Of a stretch of DNA of 64,000 bases, positions 10,471-22,759 are shown one piece after another (the first letter of the stretch is position 1; the number at the start of each line of letters is the position of its first letter). The translations under genes were made by a program, and so were the position numbers. The notes under the pieces were generated by a model. That model worked only from the letters and a program-made list of their open reading frames with translations, made no database searches and was not told the origin of the DNA. The DNA is taken from positions 1 through 64,000 of the forward strand of contig NZ_JBDJAC010000004.1 of the NCBI RefSeq assembly GCF_039652615.1, in the 5' to 3' direction. Origin of the DNA: Fulvimarina sp039652615. Lineage in GTDB: Bacteria; Pseudomonadota; Alphaproteobacteria; Rhizobiales; Rhizobiaceae.

Positions 10471-12072
10471 ATGGCAGTGAGTGCGAACAGGCTGGAGCTT
10501 CTGCAGATCGCGGATGCCGTTGCCCGTGAAAAGACGATCGATCGCGAGATCGTCATCGAGGCGATGGCCGACGCGATCCAGAAAGCCGCGCGCAGCCGCT
10601 ATGGTCAGGAAACCAACATTCGCTGCGACATCAACACCCGGACCGGCGAGATGAAGCTGCAGCGTCTTCTCGAAGTCGTCGAGGAGGTGGAAGATCCGGC
10701 AACGCAGATCTACCTGGAACTCGCCCGCGACAAGAATCCGGACGCAGAGCCCGGCGATTTCATCGCCGAGCAGCTCCCGCCGATGGATTTTGGCCGTATC
10801 GCGGCCCAGTCGGCCAAGCAGGTCATCGTGCAGAAGGTGCGCGAGGCCGAGCGCGACATGCAGTATGACGAGTACAAGGACCGGGTCGGCGAGATCATCA
10901 ACGGTCAGGTCAAGCGCGTCGAATACGGCAATGTCATCATCGACCTTGGCAAGGGCGAGGCGATCATCCGCCGCGACGAGCAGATCCCACGCGAGCTCTA
11001 TCGTCCGGGCGACCGGGTTCGCGCCTATGTCTACGACGTGCGCCGCGAGCCGCGTGGCCCGCAGATCTTCCTTTCGCGCACCCATCCGCAGTTCATGGCG
11101 AAGCTCTTCACCATGGAAGTGCCGGAGATCTACGACGGCATCATCACGCTGAAGTCGGTCGCACGCGATCCGGGCTCACGTGCCAAGATCGCCGTGGTGT
11201 CGTCCGATTCGTCCGTCGATCCCGTCGGCGCCTGCGTCGGTATGCGCGGTTCGCGCGTTCAGGCGGTCGTCGGCGAGCTTCAGGGCGAGAAGATCGACAT
11301 CATTCCCTGGTCGCCGGATGCCGCTTCGTTCATCGTCAACGCCCTTCAGCCAGCCGAGGTCGCGAAGGTCGTTCTGGACGAGGATGCCGAGCGAATCGAA
11401 GTCGTCGTGCCGGACGATCAGCTGTCGCTTGCCATCGGCCGCAGAGGCCAGAATGTGCGCCTTGCTTCGCAGCTGACCGGCTGGGACATCGACATCCTGA
11501 CTGAAGAGGAAGAGTCGGAGCGTCGCCAGAAGGAATTCAACGAGCGGTCCGAGATCTTCATGGAAGCGCTCGACGTCGACGAGATGGTCGGCCAACTTCT
11601 TGCCTCCGAAGGCTTTGCGACCATCGAAGAGGTTGCTTATGTTGATGCGGAGGAAGTCTCCTCGATCGAAGGCTTCGACGAGGACACGGCCGAAGAGCTT
11701 CAGAGCCGGGCGCGGGAATATCTCGAGCGCCGGGAAGCCGAGTTCGATGCCAAGCGCACGGCACTCGGCGTTGCCGACGAACTGAAGGAAATTCCGGGTC
11801 TGACCACCGAGATGCTCGTCGCACTCGGCGAGGACGGCACCAAGACTATCGAAGATTTCGCGGGTTACGCGGTCGACGATCTCTGCGGCTGGACGGAGCG
11901 CTCCAAGGGTGAGACCAAGCGGTTCGAAGGCACGCTGAGCAAATTCGAGGTCAGCCGCGCCGATGCCGAGCAGATGGTTCTCAACGCCCGCCTGAAGGCT
12001 GGTTGGATCACCGAGGACGATCTCGCCGGCGAAGAAGAGGCTGAAGAAGAAGCCGAAGCCGAAACGGCGTGA
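10471..12072 (+). CDS. nusA: Transcription termination/antitermination protein NusA
   Basis: Binds RNA polymerase and nascent RNA, modulating pausing, termination and antitermination. It has 533 residues, with the N-terminal RNAP-binding domain (1-125), an S1 domain (about 135-200, with VGEIINGQVKRVEYGNVIID), KH1 (VARDPGSRAKIAVVS, GACVGMRGSRVQAVVGEL) and KH2 (LAIGRRGQNVRLASQLTGWD). Two helix-hairpin-helix C-terminal repeats follow (about 365-510) and a Glu/Ala-rich tail. A GGAGG site precedes the ATG. It is 133 bases downstream of rimP. Confidence 0.97.
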   Translation: MAVSANRLELLQIADAVAREKTIDREIVIEAMADAIQKAARSRYGQETNIRCDINTRTGEMKLQRLLEVVEEVEDPATQIYLELARDKNPDAEPGDFIAEQLPPMDFGRIAAQSAKQVIVQKVREAERDMQYDEYKDRVGEIINGQVKRVEYGNVIIDLGKGEAIIRRDEQIPRELYRPGDRVRAYVYDVRREPRGPQIFLSRTHPQFMAKLFTMEVPEIYDGIITLKSVARDPGSRAKIAVVSSDSSVDPVGACVGMRGSRVQAVVGELQGEKIDIIPWSPDAASFIVNALQPAEVAKVVLDEDAERIEVVVPDDQLSLAIGRRGQNVRLASQLTGWDIDILTEEEESERRQKEFNERSEIFMEALDVDEMVGQLLASEGFATIEEVAYVDAEEVSSIEGFDEDTAEELQSRAREYLERREAEFDAKRTALGVADELKEIPGLTTEMLVALGEDGTKTIEDFAGYAVDDLCGWTERSKGETKRFEGTLSKFEVSRADAEQMVLNARLKAGWITEDDLAGEEEAEEEAEAETA

Positions 12073-12162
12073 TATCGGGTTTGAGCAATGCAGCGCCTGC
12101 CGATCGGCGGGGGCTGTTTTCTCCGGCACGCGCACCAGACGCATGACGTGGTATGGGAAACG

Positions 12163-12852
12163 ATGATTGCGGTCGGCAGTGATCCGGTGGACGAGGACGA
12201 GATGGTTCTGAACGACCGGACCTGCATCGTCAGCCGGCAAGCGATGGATGCGGATCGTCTCATTCGATTCGTTCTATCGCCCGACGGTCAGGTGGTTCCC
12301 GACCTGAAGCGGCGCCTTCCGGGGCGCGGTGCGCATGTCAGATGCGATCGCGCCTCGGTCGACGAGGCGATGCGTCGCAAGCTGTTTGCCCGGGCCTTTC
12401 GCGCTGAGGTGAAAGGCCCTGCCGATCTCGGCAGGCAACTGGACGGGCTGCTTGCAAAATCGGTGCTGGGCTCGCTTGGTCTTGCCAGGAAGGCCCGGCA
12501 GCTCGTCACGGGCTCGGCGAAGGTCGAGGCCGCCGCGCGGTCCGGAGACGCGCTGTTCATCCTGCACGCGCAGGAAGCGAGTGACGATGGAATACGAAGA
12601 GTGGCCGCGGCCCGCTATGCCGGGGCCGATGGTTCGATGGAAAATGCCGCGCCGGTGGCGGCACCCTTCTCGGGATCTGATTTGGATTTGGCGCTCGGGG
12701 GTGGAAATGTGATACATGCGGCGATCCTATCCGGAGATGCGGGTTCGGCCGCTGCAAGACGCCTTATGGCGCTCTTGGAATACCGGGGTGAAAGCCCCGC
12801 GGCCGCTTCAGCGGATGCGGAGCGACAAGCGCATGGCGAGGTCCAGCGATGA
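12163..12852 (+). CDS. RNA-binding protein with YlxR (DUF448) and L7Ae-like domains
   Basis: A 229-residue protein from the start chosen at 12163. The longer frame from 12088 adds 25 residues that overlap the nusA spacer and do not fit the family. The YlxR/DUF448 domain covers about residues 18-95 with RTCIVSRQAMDADRLIRFV and RRLPGRGAHV. The L7Ae-like region follows, with GLARKARQLVTGSAKVE. Such fusions lie between nusA and infB in Alphaproteobacteria and are thought to bind nucleic acid; YlxR homologues have been linked to transcription regulation and RNase P. The last 30 residues are Ala/Glu-rich. Confidence 0.88.
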   Translation: MIAVGSDPVDEDEMVLNDRTCIVSRQAMDADRLIRFVLSPDGQVVPDLKRRLPGRGAHVRCDRASVDEAMRRKLFARAFRAEVKGPADLGRQLDGLLAKSVLGSLGLARKARQLVTGSAKVEAAARSGDALFILHAQEASDDGIRRVAAARYAGADGSMENAAPVAAPFSGSDLDLALGGGNVIHAAILSGDAGSAAARRLMALLEYRGESPAAASADAERQAHGEVQR

Positions 12853-12946
12853 ATTGAGTTGAATTCGGGAACGCACCCTCGAGAGGCGGCGTTTCCAACA
12901 CGGAACGGGCGCGGGACGAAATCTGCGTCGAGAAACGGAATTATAA

Positions 12947-16099
<3,153 letters not shown>

Positions 16100-16209
16100 G
16101 ACCGAAGGGCCTTTGACTTTGAAACCAACAGTTTCATAAGGTCGTCGGGAGCCCGAGCGGCGCCTGAGCCACATAAGGCCACGACGAGCGGACAAACGGA
16201 TATATCGAG

Positions 16210-16238
16210 AAGGCGGGCGAGCAATTGCCCGCCTTTTC
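16210..16238 (+). terminator. Terminator after infB
   Basis: AAGGCGGGC (16210-16218) and GCCCGCCTT (16227-16235) form a 9-bp stem with an 8-base loop, then TTTCTG and a later T run. It ends the rimP-nusA-infB operon 110 bases after the infB stop. Confidence 0.8.
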
Positions 16239-16352
16239 TGCATTTTTAATCAGTGCTTCACGCTTACCCCAAGTCTGATGCGAAATTGTGCTAGCAATCC
16301 GGTCCTCGGATCGCGTATTTTGGACCTTGGGACAGGGCGATTGGGGGTGACG

Positions 16353-16562
16353 ATGGCGAAGGGTATCGATGGCGCGATCGACTCGGTCAGCGAGCGTGTC
16401 GAGGGAATCTGCGAGTTCCTTCACAAACTGGACGCCGGCAAGCCGGTCGATGCCGAGGCGCTGAAGTCCGCGGTCCATGACTGTGCGAACGTTACGCAAT
16501 CCATGCGAAGCCTGAAGCGGGTCGCCGAACGGCTGGATAGTCAGCGCAAACCCGCAGAGTGA
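16353..16562 (+). CDS. Small hypothetical protein
   Basis: A 69-residue protein from the start chosen at 16353 (MAKGIDGAIDSVSERVEG); a longer frame begins at 16278. The start has a GGGGGTGA stretch upstream. It is soluble, mainly helical and charged, with one or two amphipathic segments, and no membrane segment or known motif. I do not recognise the family. It sits alone between the infB terminator and pncB, in the place where rbfA is normally found. Confidence 0.5.
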   Translation: MAKGIDGAIDSVSERVEGICEFLHKLDAGKPVDAEALKSAVHDCANVTQSMRSLKRVAERLDSQRKPAE

Positions 16563-16713
16563 TTTCCATTTTCCTTCGGGCCGCAAACAGGTTCCGAGGC
16601 TCGCTTGATCTGGTCTTCTGACGTCCCTTCCCCTATTGCGGCCTGATGGTGCCGCGTGAGCCTGCCTCCATTATCGGCGCCAGAGCCCCTAGTGACAGCG
16701 AGACAGGTCGAAC

Positions 16714-18018
16714 ATGGTTGCCACAGATATCGCAACGCGGGTGTGGAACCACACCTTCAAGCTCGATCCCATCATCCGCTCGCTGCTCGATACCGACTTC
16801 TACAAGCTGCTGATGCAGCAGATGGTGTTCGGGCTCTATCCGGACATCCAGGCCACCTTCAAGCTCATCAACCGCACGACGTCGGTGAAGCTCGCCGAAG
16901 AGATCGACGAGGCGGAATTGCGCGCCCAGCTCGACCATGCGCGCTCGCTCAGATTCTCCAAGCGCGAGATGATTTGGCTCGCCGGCAACAGCTTTTACGG
17001 AAACAGCCAGATTTTCCGGCCGGACTTCCTCGAATGGCTCGCTGATTTCGAACTGCCACCCTACGAGCTGAAAACCGTCGACGGGCAGTTCGAGCTCACC
17101 TTCGACGGCCCGTGGACCCACACGATGATGTGGGAGATCCCGGCCCTTGCCATCGTCAACGAGCTGCGCTCGCGGGCTGCCTTGCGCAATTTCGAGCGTT
17201 TCGAGCTCGACATCGCCTATGCGCGTGCAAAGACCAAGATGTGGGAGAAGGTGGAGCGGCTCCAGTCCTTGCCGGATCTCAGGATCTCCGATTTCGGCAC
17301 GCGGCGACGGCACTCCTTTCTCTGGCAGCGCTGGTGTGTGGAAGCCCTGAAGGAGGGGCTCGGCGATCGGCTGATCGGTTCATCCAACGTGTTGCTCGCC
17401 ATGGAGGCCGATCTGGAGGCGATCGGCACCAATGCCCACGAATTGCCGATGGTTCTTGCCGCACTTGCCGAAACGGAGGCTGAGCTCAAAGCCTCGCCGT
17501 ATAAGGTGCTGGAGGACTGGCAGAGCTATTACGGCGGCAATCTCCTCATCGTCCTGCCCGATACGTTCGGAACGGGACGCTTTCTTCAGGATGCACCGGA
17601 CTGGCTTGCGGACTGGACGGGCTTTCGGCCGGATTCCGCCCCGCCGATCGCGGGCGGGGAAGAGATCATCGAGTGGTGGAAAGCCAAAGGCGTCGATCCC
17701 AGGGAGCGCCTTATCGTCTTTTCCGACGGGCTCGATTCCGACACGATCGAAGAAGTCTACCGGCATTTCCACGGCCGCGTTCGCATGAGCTTTGGTTGGG
17801 GCACCAATCTCACCAACGATTTTCGGGATGTCGCGCCCGAACCTGCCGACGGTCTGGAGGCGATATCACTGGTCTGCAAGGTGGTCAGCGCCAATGGCCG
17901 CCCTGCGGTCAAGCTCTCCGACAACGCGGCCAAGGCAACCGGCGATCCGAAGGAGGTGGAGCGCTACCTCAAGATTTTCGGCGAACCGGAATATGGTAAG
18001 CGGGACGTCGCGGTCTGA
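16714..18018 (+). CDS. pncB: Nicotinate phosphoribosyltransferase
   Basis: Converts nicotinate and PRPP to nicotinate mononucleotide in NAD salvage, with ATP hydrolysis. At 434 residues it is the standard length. N-terminal motifs are LLDTDFYKLLMQQMVF (about 25-40) and FKLINRT. The central QSY..SNVLLAM region and RISDFGTRRRHS carry the phosphorylated histidine (HS near residue 203). The phosphate-binding part is FSDGLDSDTIEEVYRHF and FGWGTNLTNDF, about 335-370. It is a single gene, ending only 22 bases from the convergent CBS-domain gene. Confidence 0.96.
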   Translation: MVATDIATRVWNHTFKLDPIIRSLLDTDFYKLLMQQMVFGLYPDIQATFKLINRTTSVKLAEEIDEAELRAQLDHARSLRFSKREMIWLAGNSFYGNSQIFRPDFLEWLADFELPPYELKTVDGQFELTFDGPWTHTMMWEIPALAIVNELRSRAALRNFERFELDIAYARAKTKMWEKVERLQSLPDLRISDFGTRRRHSFLWQRWCVEALKEGLGDRLIGSSNVLLAMEADLEAIGTNAHELPMVLAALAETEAELKASPYKVLEDWQSYYGGNLLIVLPDTFGTGRFLQDAPDWLADWTGFRPDSAPPIAGGEEIIEWWKAKGVDPRERLIVFSDGLDSDTIEEVYRHFHGRVRMSFGWGTNLTNDFRDVAPEPADGLEAISLVCKVVSANGRPAVKLSDNAAKATGDPKEVERYLKIFGEPEYGKRDVAV

Positions 18019-18040
18019 TCGTCAGGCCGCTCAGCCCACC

Positions 18041-19513
18041 TCAGTTCCGTGGAACGTCCGAGCGCCGGTCGCGCTCCACATCGGCCTCGTGGCGGGCTTC
18101 CTCCGGTGAGCTGGAGCCCGAAGCGTTGTCGTCGTCCTCGAAGGGCTCGCTGTCCAGCATATCGGCCTCTTCGAGATCGCTGTCGTCCGGAGACTGGGCC
18201 GCGCCGACCGCGAGGGCCGCGAGTGCGCCTTTCTTGGGCGGGACGAGTACCTGGGCGGGGCGAATACGCAGCTTGGCGATGCGGTTCTTGTCGCGCTTCA
18301 GCACCGTGAACCGCTTCTGGAAGAAGGTGAAGGCCTGCCGTTCTTCCGGGATCGTGCCCGTCTCGTGGATGACGAGCCCGGCGATCGTCACGGCTTCCTC
18401 GTCGGGCAGGTTCCAGTCGAGCGCGCGGTTGAGATCGCGGATCGGCACCTGACCATCGACCACCACGGACCCGTCCGCCTCGGTCGTGACGCCCTGCATT
18501 TCCAGATCGTGCTCGTCGGCGATATTGCCGACGATCTCCTCCAGAATGTCCTCGAGCGTGATCAGGCCTTCGACCTCGCCATATTCGTCGACGACGATGG
18601 CAAAATGGGTCTTGCGGCGCAGAAAGGCGTTCAACTGGTCCTGGAGCGTCGTCGTTTCCGGCACGAACCAGGGATTGGTGCAGACCTTCAGGATATCGAT
18701 TTTGGTCGGGTCGTTGTTCACGTCGTCGAGTGCGCGCAACAAATCCTTGGCATGCACGATGCCGACGATGTTGTCGTAGTGCCCGCGCCAGACGGGCATG
18801 CGGGTATAGGGGCTTTCGAGGATCTGCTTGACGATCTCCGTAGGCGGGTCCTCGGCGTTCACCTGCCGCATGCCGGTGCGGTGGACCATGACGTCGGAGA
18901 CTTCGAGTTCGTGAAGGTCGAGGAGACCGCCCAGCCGGTTGCGGTCGGCATTGACCAGCGAGCCCTCGCGGTGAAGCACCTCGACAGCGCCGCGCAGCTC
19001 TTCATGGGCTGTCAGCAGGGACGCCGAGGAATCCCGGCCTGCGCCCAGCATGATCAGGAGCTGGCGCACGATCCAGTTGACGACGCGGGTCAGGGGGCCG
19101 AGCGTTGCAACGACGATCGAGACCGGGCGCGCAACCTTCAAAGCGAACCCGTCGGGCGAAGCAATCGCTGCTGATTTCGGCAGGACCTCGGCGAAGATGA
19201 CGACGAGGATCGTCATTCCGATCGTGGCGTAGACGACGCCAGACTGCCCGAAGAGACCGAGAAAGGCGGTCGTTGCCAGTGAGGAGGCAAGGATGTTGAC
19301 GAGGTTGTTGCCGATGAGAAGAGCGCCGATCAGGCGATCGTTCTTCTCGATGAGCTTCTGGACGAGTGTTGCGCGCTTGTCGCCGTTTTTCTCGTAGCTC
19401 ATGAGGCGGGCCCGCGAGACAGCGGTAAGCGCGGTCTCGGAGCCCGAGAAGAAGGCCGAGCAGCAGATCAGGGTGAGGACGATGGCGAGCAGGATCCAGA
19501 GTGTCAGCGTCAT
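18041..19513 (-). CDS. CNNM/DUF21-CBS transporter-like (hemolysin C family) protein
   Basis: A 490-residue inner-membrane protein. The DUF21 domain (1-190) has four hydrophobic segments, starting LTLWILLAIVLTLICCSAFF and SGSETALTAVSRARL. Two CBS domains follow (about 205-335; VHRTGMRQVNA and FAIVVDEYGEVEGLITLEDI), then a CorC/HlyC C-terminal domain (about 345-420) and an acidic tail. Relatives act in Mg/Co efflux or membrane ion homeostasis; the hemolysin label is historical. The start at 19513 gives a 4-bp ATGA overlap with aroB, and the upstream extension of the frame lies inside aroB. It is the third gene of aroK-aroB-CBS. Confidence 0.9.
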   Translation of the reverse strand: MTLTLWILLAIVLTLICCSAFFSGSETALTAVSRARLMSYEKNGDKRATLVQKLIEKNDRLIGALLIGNNLVNILASSLATTAFLGLFGQSGVVYATIGMTILVVIFAEVLPKSAAIASPDGFALKVARPVSIVVATLGPLTRVVNWIVRQLLIMLGAGRDSSASLLTAHEELRGAVEVLHREGSLVNADRNRLGGLLDLHELEVSDVMVHRTGMRQVNAEDPPTEIVKQILESPYTRMPVWRGHYDNIVGIVHAKDLLRALDDVNNDPTKIDILKVCTNPWFVPETTTLQDQLNAFLRRKTHFAIVVDEYGEVEGLITLEDILEEIVGNIADEHDLEMQGVTTEADGSVVVDGQVPIRDLNRALDWNLPDEEAVTIAGLVIHETGTIPEERQAFTFFQKRFTVLKRDKNRIAKLRIRPAQVLVPPKKGALAALAVGAAQSPDDSDLEEADMLDSEPFEDDDNASGSSSPEEARHEADVERDRRSDVPRN

Positions 19514-20658
19514 CGCGAGAGTTCCTCTTTCAGGAAGCGCCGAACGGTCTCGCGCTCGACATTGCCCGCAATATAGGCCTTTCCGATTCCGCGCGTCAGG
19601 ATGAAGGTGAGGGTGCCGCGCGAGACCTTCTTGTCCTGCGCGATGGCGTCCATCAGATCGTCCACCGCCGGGGCCGGACCCGGAATATCCTGAATGCGCG
19701 TCGGCAGACCGACGCTCGAAAGATGCGTTTCCACCCGGCGGGCGTCCTCTTGCGGGGAAAGATCGAGAAAGGCGCAGAAGCGATGGGCAAGGCAGACACC
19801 GATCGCGACACCCTCGCCGTGTACGATGCGCGCCGGATCGTAAGCGCACACCTTTTCCAGCGCATGCCCGAAGGTGTGCCCCAGATTGAGGAGCGCGCGC
19901 GCACCCTGTTCCGTCTCGTCCCGCCCGACGACATCGGCCTTCGCTTCGCAGGACGCGGCGATCGCATTGATGCGGGCTGCGCCGCCCGCAAAGATCTCCC
20001 GATGCTTTTCGGTCAGCCAGTCGAAGAAGTCCGGCCGGTCGATAAGCCCGTATTTGACGACTTCCGCGTAGCCGGCGGCAAATTCTCGCGGCACCAGCGT
20101 ATCGAGAAGAGCCGTATCGGCGAGAACGAGGCTCGGCTGATGAAACGCGCCGACGAGGTTCTTGCCCCTGGGTGAGTTGATGCCGGTCTTGCCGCCGACC
20201 GATGAGTCCACCTGGGCAAGCAGGCTCGTCGGCATCTGGACCATTGCCATGCCGCGCCGGACGACGGCGCTTGCAAAGCCGGCCAGATCCCCGATGACGC
20301 CGCCGCCGAAGGCGAGAACGGTATCGCGGCGCTCGAAACGCCCCTCGATCACTTCCTCGACCACACGTTCGAGACCGGCGTAGGATTTCGTCGTCTCGCC
20401 CGCCGGCAGGACGATCGCGCGATAATCGATCCCTTCGGCTTCCAGCGCGATTTTCAGCCGGGTGAGATGAAGCCGCGCGACGTTTTCATCGGTCACGATC
20501 GCAACGCGGGAATGGGGCAGCACGGATTTGATCCGCTTGCCAGCTTCGTCAATCAGCCCCGGACCGATCACGATGTCGTAGGAGCGCTCGCCAAGTGGGA
20601 CGGACACCGTCCGTGGCTGCAAGCTCGTCGTCTCGCGCTCGTTGCCGTCACCGATCAC
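19510..20658 (-). CDS. aroB: 3-dehydroquinate synthase
   Basis: Second step of the shikimate pathway, converting DAHP to 3-dehydroquinate with NAD and a divalent metal. It has 382 residues. Visible motifs are FGGGVIGDLAGF (NAD-binding loop, about 113-124), MVQMPTSLLAQVDSSVGGKT (about 136-155) and the metal-binding LNLGHTFGHALE (His near 273). The start is GTG at 20658, whose GTGA overlaps the aroK stop by 4 bases, so translation is probably coupled. The downstream CBS gene overlaps in the same way. Confidence 0.97.
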   Translation of the reverse strand: MIGDGNERETTSLQPRTVSVPLGERSYDIVIGPGLIDEAGKRIKSVLPHSRVAIVTDENVARLHLTRLKIALEAEGIDYRAIVLPAGETTKSYAGLERVVEEVIEGRFERRDTVLAFGGGVIGDLAGFASAVVRRGMAMVQMPTSLLAQVDSSVGGKTGINSPRGKNLVGAFHQPSLVLADTALLDTLVPREFAAGYAEVVKYGLIDRPDFFDWLTEKHREIFAGGAARINAIAASCEAKADVVGRDETEQGARALLNLGHTFGHALEKVCAYDPARIVHGEGVAIGVCLAHRFCAFLDLSPQEDARRVETHLSSVGLPTRIQDIPGPAPAVDDLMDAIAQDKKVSRGTLTFILTRGIGKAYIAGNVERETVRRFLKEELSR

Positions 20659-21236
20659 GCTTTGTCTCCTTTGGCAAGATAGTTGCGTATCGCTTCGGCT
20701 GCTTCCGCCGCCATGACCTCGCGTTTGACGTCCCGCGACTCGATGATGATGTCCGCGCCGCCATAGATCGGATAACGCTCGTCGATCAGCTTTGCCATGG
20801 TCGCGCGGGGATTACCCGTCTTCAGCAAGGGACGATTGGAGCGCTTCATGACCCGCGCCATCAGCGTGTCGAGATCGGCCTTCAGCCAGACCGTGACCGC
20901 AGCCTCTTTCAGATGGGCCCGGGTCTCTGCATTGATGTAAGCGCCGCCGCCCGTTCCGAGCACGCGGGGACCGGCCTGCACGAGCCGTGACACGACCCGC
21001 GCCTCGAGTGCCCTGAATTCCGGTTCGCCATAGGTTTCGAAGAGTTCTGGGATGGACATGCGGGACACGTCCTCGATCTCCTGATCGCTGTCCGAGAACG
21101 GCAGCCCCAGAAGCGAGGCGAGCCGGCGCCCGACGGTGGTCTTTCCGGACCCCATCAAACCGACGAGCGCGATCGTCCGGTCCTGGAGCTTGTCCCGGAC
21201 GTCCGAAAAATCGAGCACTGCCGTGTTTGAAGTCAT
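20655..21236 (-). CDS. aroK: Shikimate kinase
   Basis: Phosphorylates shikimate at the 3-hydroxyl with ATP. At 193 residues it has the P-loop GLMGSGKTTVGRRLA (residues 27-41), the shikimate-binding DSDQEIE (about 49-55), a conserved Arg in EPEFRALE, GTGGGAY (about 95) and the lid R in RSNRPLL. It begins the aroK-aroB-CBS operon and is divergent from the xerD-accA side, as in many rhizobia. Confidence 0.96.
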   Translation of the reverse strand: MTSNTAVLDFSDVRDKLQDRTIALVGLMGSGKTTVGRRLASLLGLPFSDSDQEIEDVSRMSIPELFETYGEPEFRALEARVVSRLVQAGPRVLGTGGGAYINAETRAHLKEAAVTVWLKADLDTLMARVMKRSNRPLLKTGNPRATMAKLIDERYPIYGGADIIIESRDVKREVMAAEAAEAIRNYLAKGDKA

Positions 21237-21464
21237 GGAAACCGGTTTTCCTCTTGATACCTCGAATTGCGATTCGCCGATCGATCAAAATCCCGGCCTA
21301 GGTGGGGCATTCCCCGGAAAAACACCAGATATGAGGGACCGGTCCCCAGTTTTGCTTTGCAATATCGACCCGCCAAGATAAAAGCCATTCCACGAAACGC
21401 CGCCCTTTTCGCGAAGACACCTATTTCTTCGAAATCTGCTTCACGAAATCCTCCGAACGCCGCG

Positions 21465-21698
21465 ATGCCGACCCTTTTCCGTCTCCTCACGATACTCGCG
21501 ATCATTGCCGGCATCATCTACGGCATCATGGCTGCGCTCGTCTACTTCGTCGAACCGACGCGGAGCGAACTGACGATCGAGGTTCCCCTTCCGCCGATCA
21601 AGCCGATCGCACCCGAGCCGGCACCCCTGACGACGGACGATGCCGGCTCGATCGACGGGGCAGGCGACGATGCCTCTACAGGCGAGCCTGCCCAATGA
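21465..21698 (+). CDS. Small single-pass membrane protein between aroK and xerD
   Basis: A 77-residue protein from the start at 21465 (MPTLFRLLTILAIIAG); the open frame extends upstream to 21267, but those residues look non-coding. One transmembrane segment spans about residues 5-25, followed by FVEPTRSELTIEVP and a Pro/Asp-rich tail. Small proteins of this form occur at this place in many Hyphomicrobiales genomes. No function is known to me. Its stop overlaps the xerD start (ATGA at 21695-21698), indicating translational coupling. Confidence 0.75.
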   Translation: MPTLFRLLTILAIIAGIIYGIMAALVYFVEPTRSELTIEVPLPPIKPIAPEPAPLTTDDAGSIDGAGDDASTGEPAQ

Positions 21699-22669
21699 GC
21701 GAACCGGCGGATGCGCCGGCCGCGGCAGGGCCCGGCGACGGCGCGATCATCGAGGCATTTCTCGAAATGATGGCGGTGGAGCGCGGCGCGGCCGACAACA
21801 CGCTGCAGGCCTATTCCCGTGATCTCGACGCAGCGCGCGGCTTTCTGCGGCCCCATGGCGGCTTCATGCGCGCGGACAGCGATGCCATTCGCGCTTATCT
21901 GAACGATCTATCGGCTCAAGGACTGTCGGAGGCGACGCGCTCGCGCCGGCTGTCGGCCCTGCGCCAGCTCTACCGTTTCCTCTATACCGAAGGCCGTCGC
22001 GGCGACGACCCGACCGGGCCGATCGAGGGGGCTCGAAAGAAGCGGCCTTTGCCAAAGATCATGAGCGAAGACGAGGTCGACCGGCTTCTCGAACTAGCCG
22101 CGGCCGAGACCCGGAATGGCGAACTGACACCAGGTGAGCGGGTGAGGGCGGCCCGTCTCCGAGTTCTCGTCGAACTCCTTTATGCGACCGGCCTGCGCGT
22201 TTCCGAACTCGTTTCCTTGCCAAAGAGCATGCTCGCGAGCAGGGCGCGCACGATCACCGTTCTCGGAAAGGGCAACAAGGAGCGGTTGATACCGATCGGC
22301 GCGGAGGCCCGCGAGGCGCTGGACGCCTACGGGCTCGCCCTGAAGACAAGCGGGACGAAAGACGACGACCCCTTTCTGTTTCCCGCCGATTCCGAAAGCG
22401 GACATCTCAGCCGGCAGGTCTTCGCCCGCGAACTGAAGGGGCTCGCCGCCCGGGCCGGCATTCCGGTCGCGAAGATTTCGCCGCACGTCCTGCGCCACGC
22501 CTTCGCCAGCCATCTTCTCCAAAACGGGGCCGATTTGCGTTCCGTTCAGGAACTTCTCGGCCATGCGGATATTTCCACCACGCAGATATACACCCATGTT
22601 CTGGAAGAGCGCCTGCACAAGCTCGTCACCGAGCATCATCCCCTTTCGGTGGGCCGCGGGGACTGGTAA
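21695..22669 (+). CDS. xerD: Tyrosine recombinase XerD
   Basis: Site-specific recombinase that resolves chromosome dimers at dif with XerC. At 324 residues it has an N-terminal SAM-like core-binding domain (about 15-105; ERGAADNTLQAYSRDL) and a catalytic domain. The active-site residues are visible: Arg in YATGLRVSELV (about 167), Lys in VLGKGNKERLIP (about 193), HVLRHAFASHLL (His 265, Arg 268), His in LLGHADIS and the nucleophile Tyr in TTQIYTHV (about 299). It is an ordinary housekeeping copy, not an integrase of a mobile element. Confidence 0.94.
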   Translation: MSEPADAPAAAGPGDGAIIEAFLEMMAVERGAADNTLQAYSRDLDAARGFLRPHGGFMRADSDAIRAYLNDLSAQGLSEATRSRRLSALRQLYRFLYTEGRRGDDPTGPIEGARKKRPLPKIMSEDEVDRLLELAAAETRNGELTPGERVRAARLRVLVELLYATGLRVSELVSLPKSMLASRARTITVLGKGNKERLIPIGAEAREALDAYGLALKTSGTKDDDPFLFPADSESGHLSRQVFARELKGLAARAGIPVAKISPHVLRHAFASHLLQNGADLRSVQELLGHADISTTQIYTHVLEERLHKLVTEHHPLSVGRGDW

Positions 22670-22759
22670 CAGACGCTCAACTCGAACGTCACATTCCCGT
22701 TGACATGACCGAAGCAGCCGGCGAGGCGTCAGGAGTCCTCGGGCGAGAAACGGAAGCGT

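Noticed and set aside
21695..22669. Tyrosine recombinase as sign of an integrated element
   Set aside because: It is the housekeeping XerD by motif, size and its place next to aroK and accA; no att sites or cargo genes are near.
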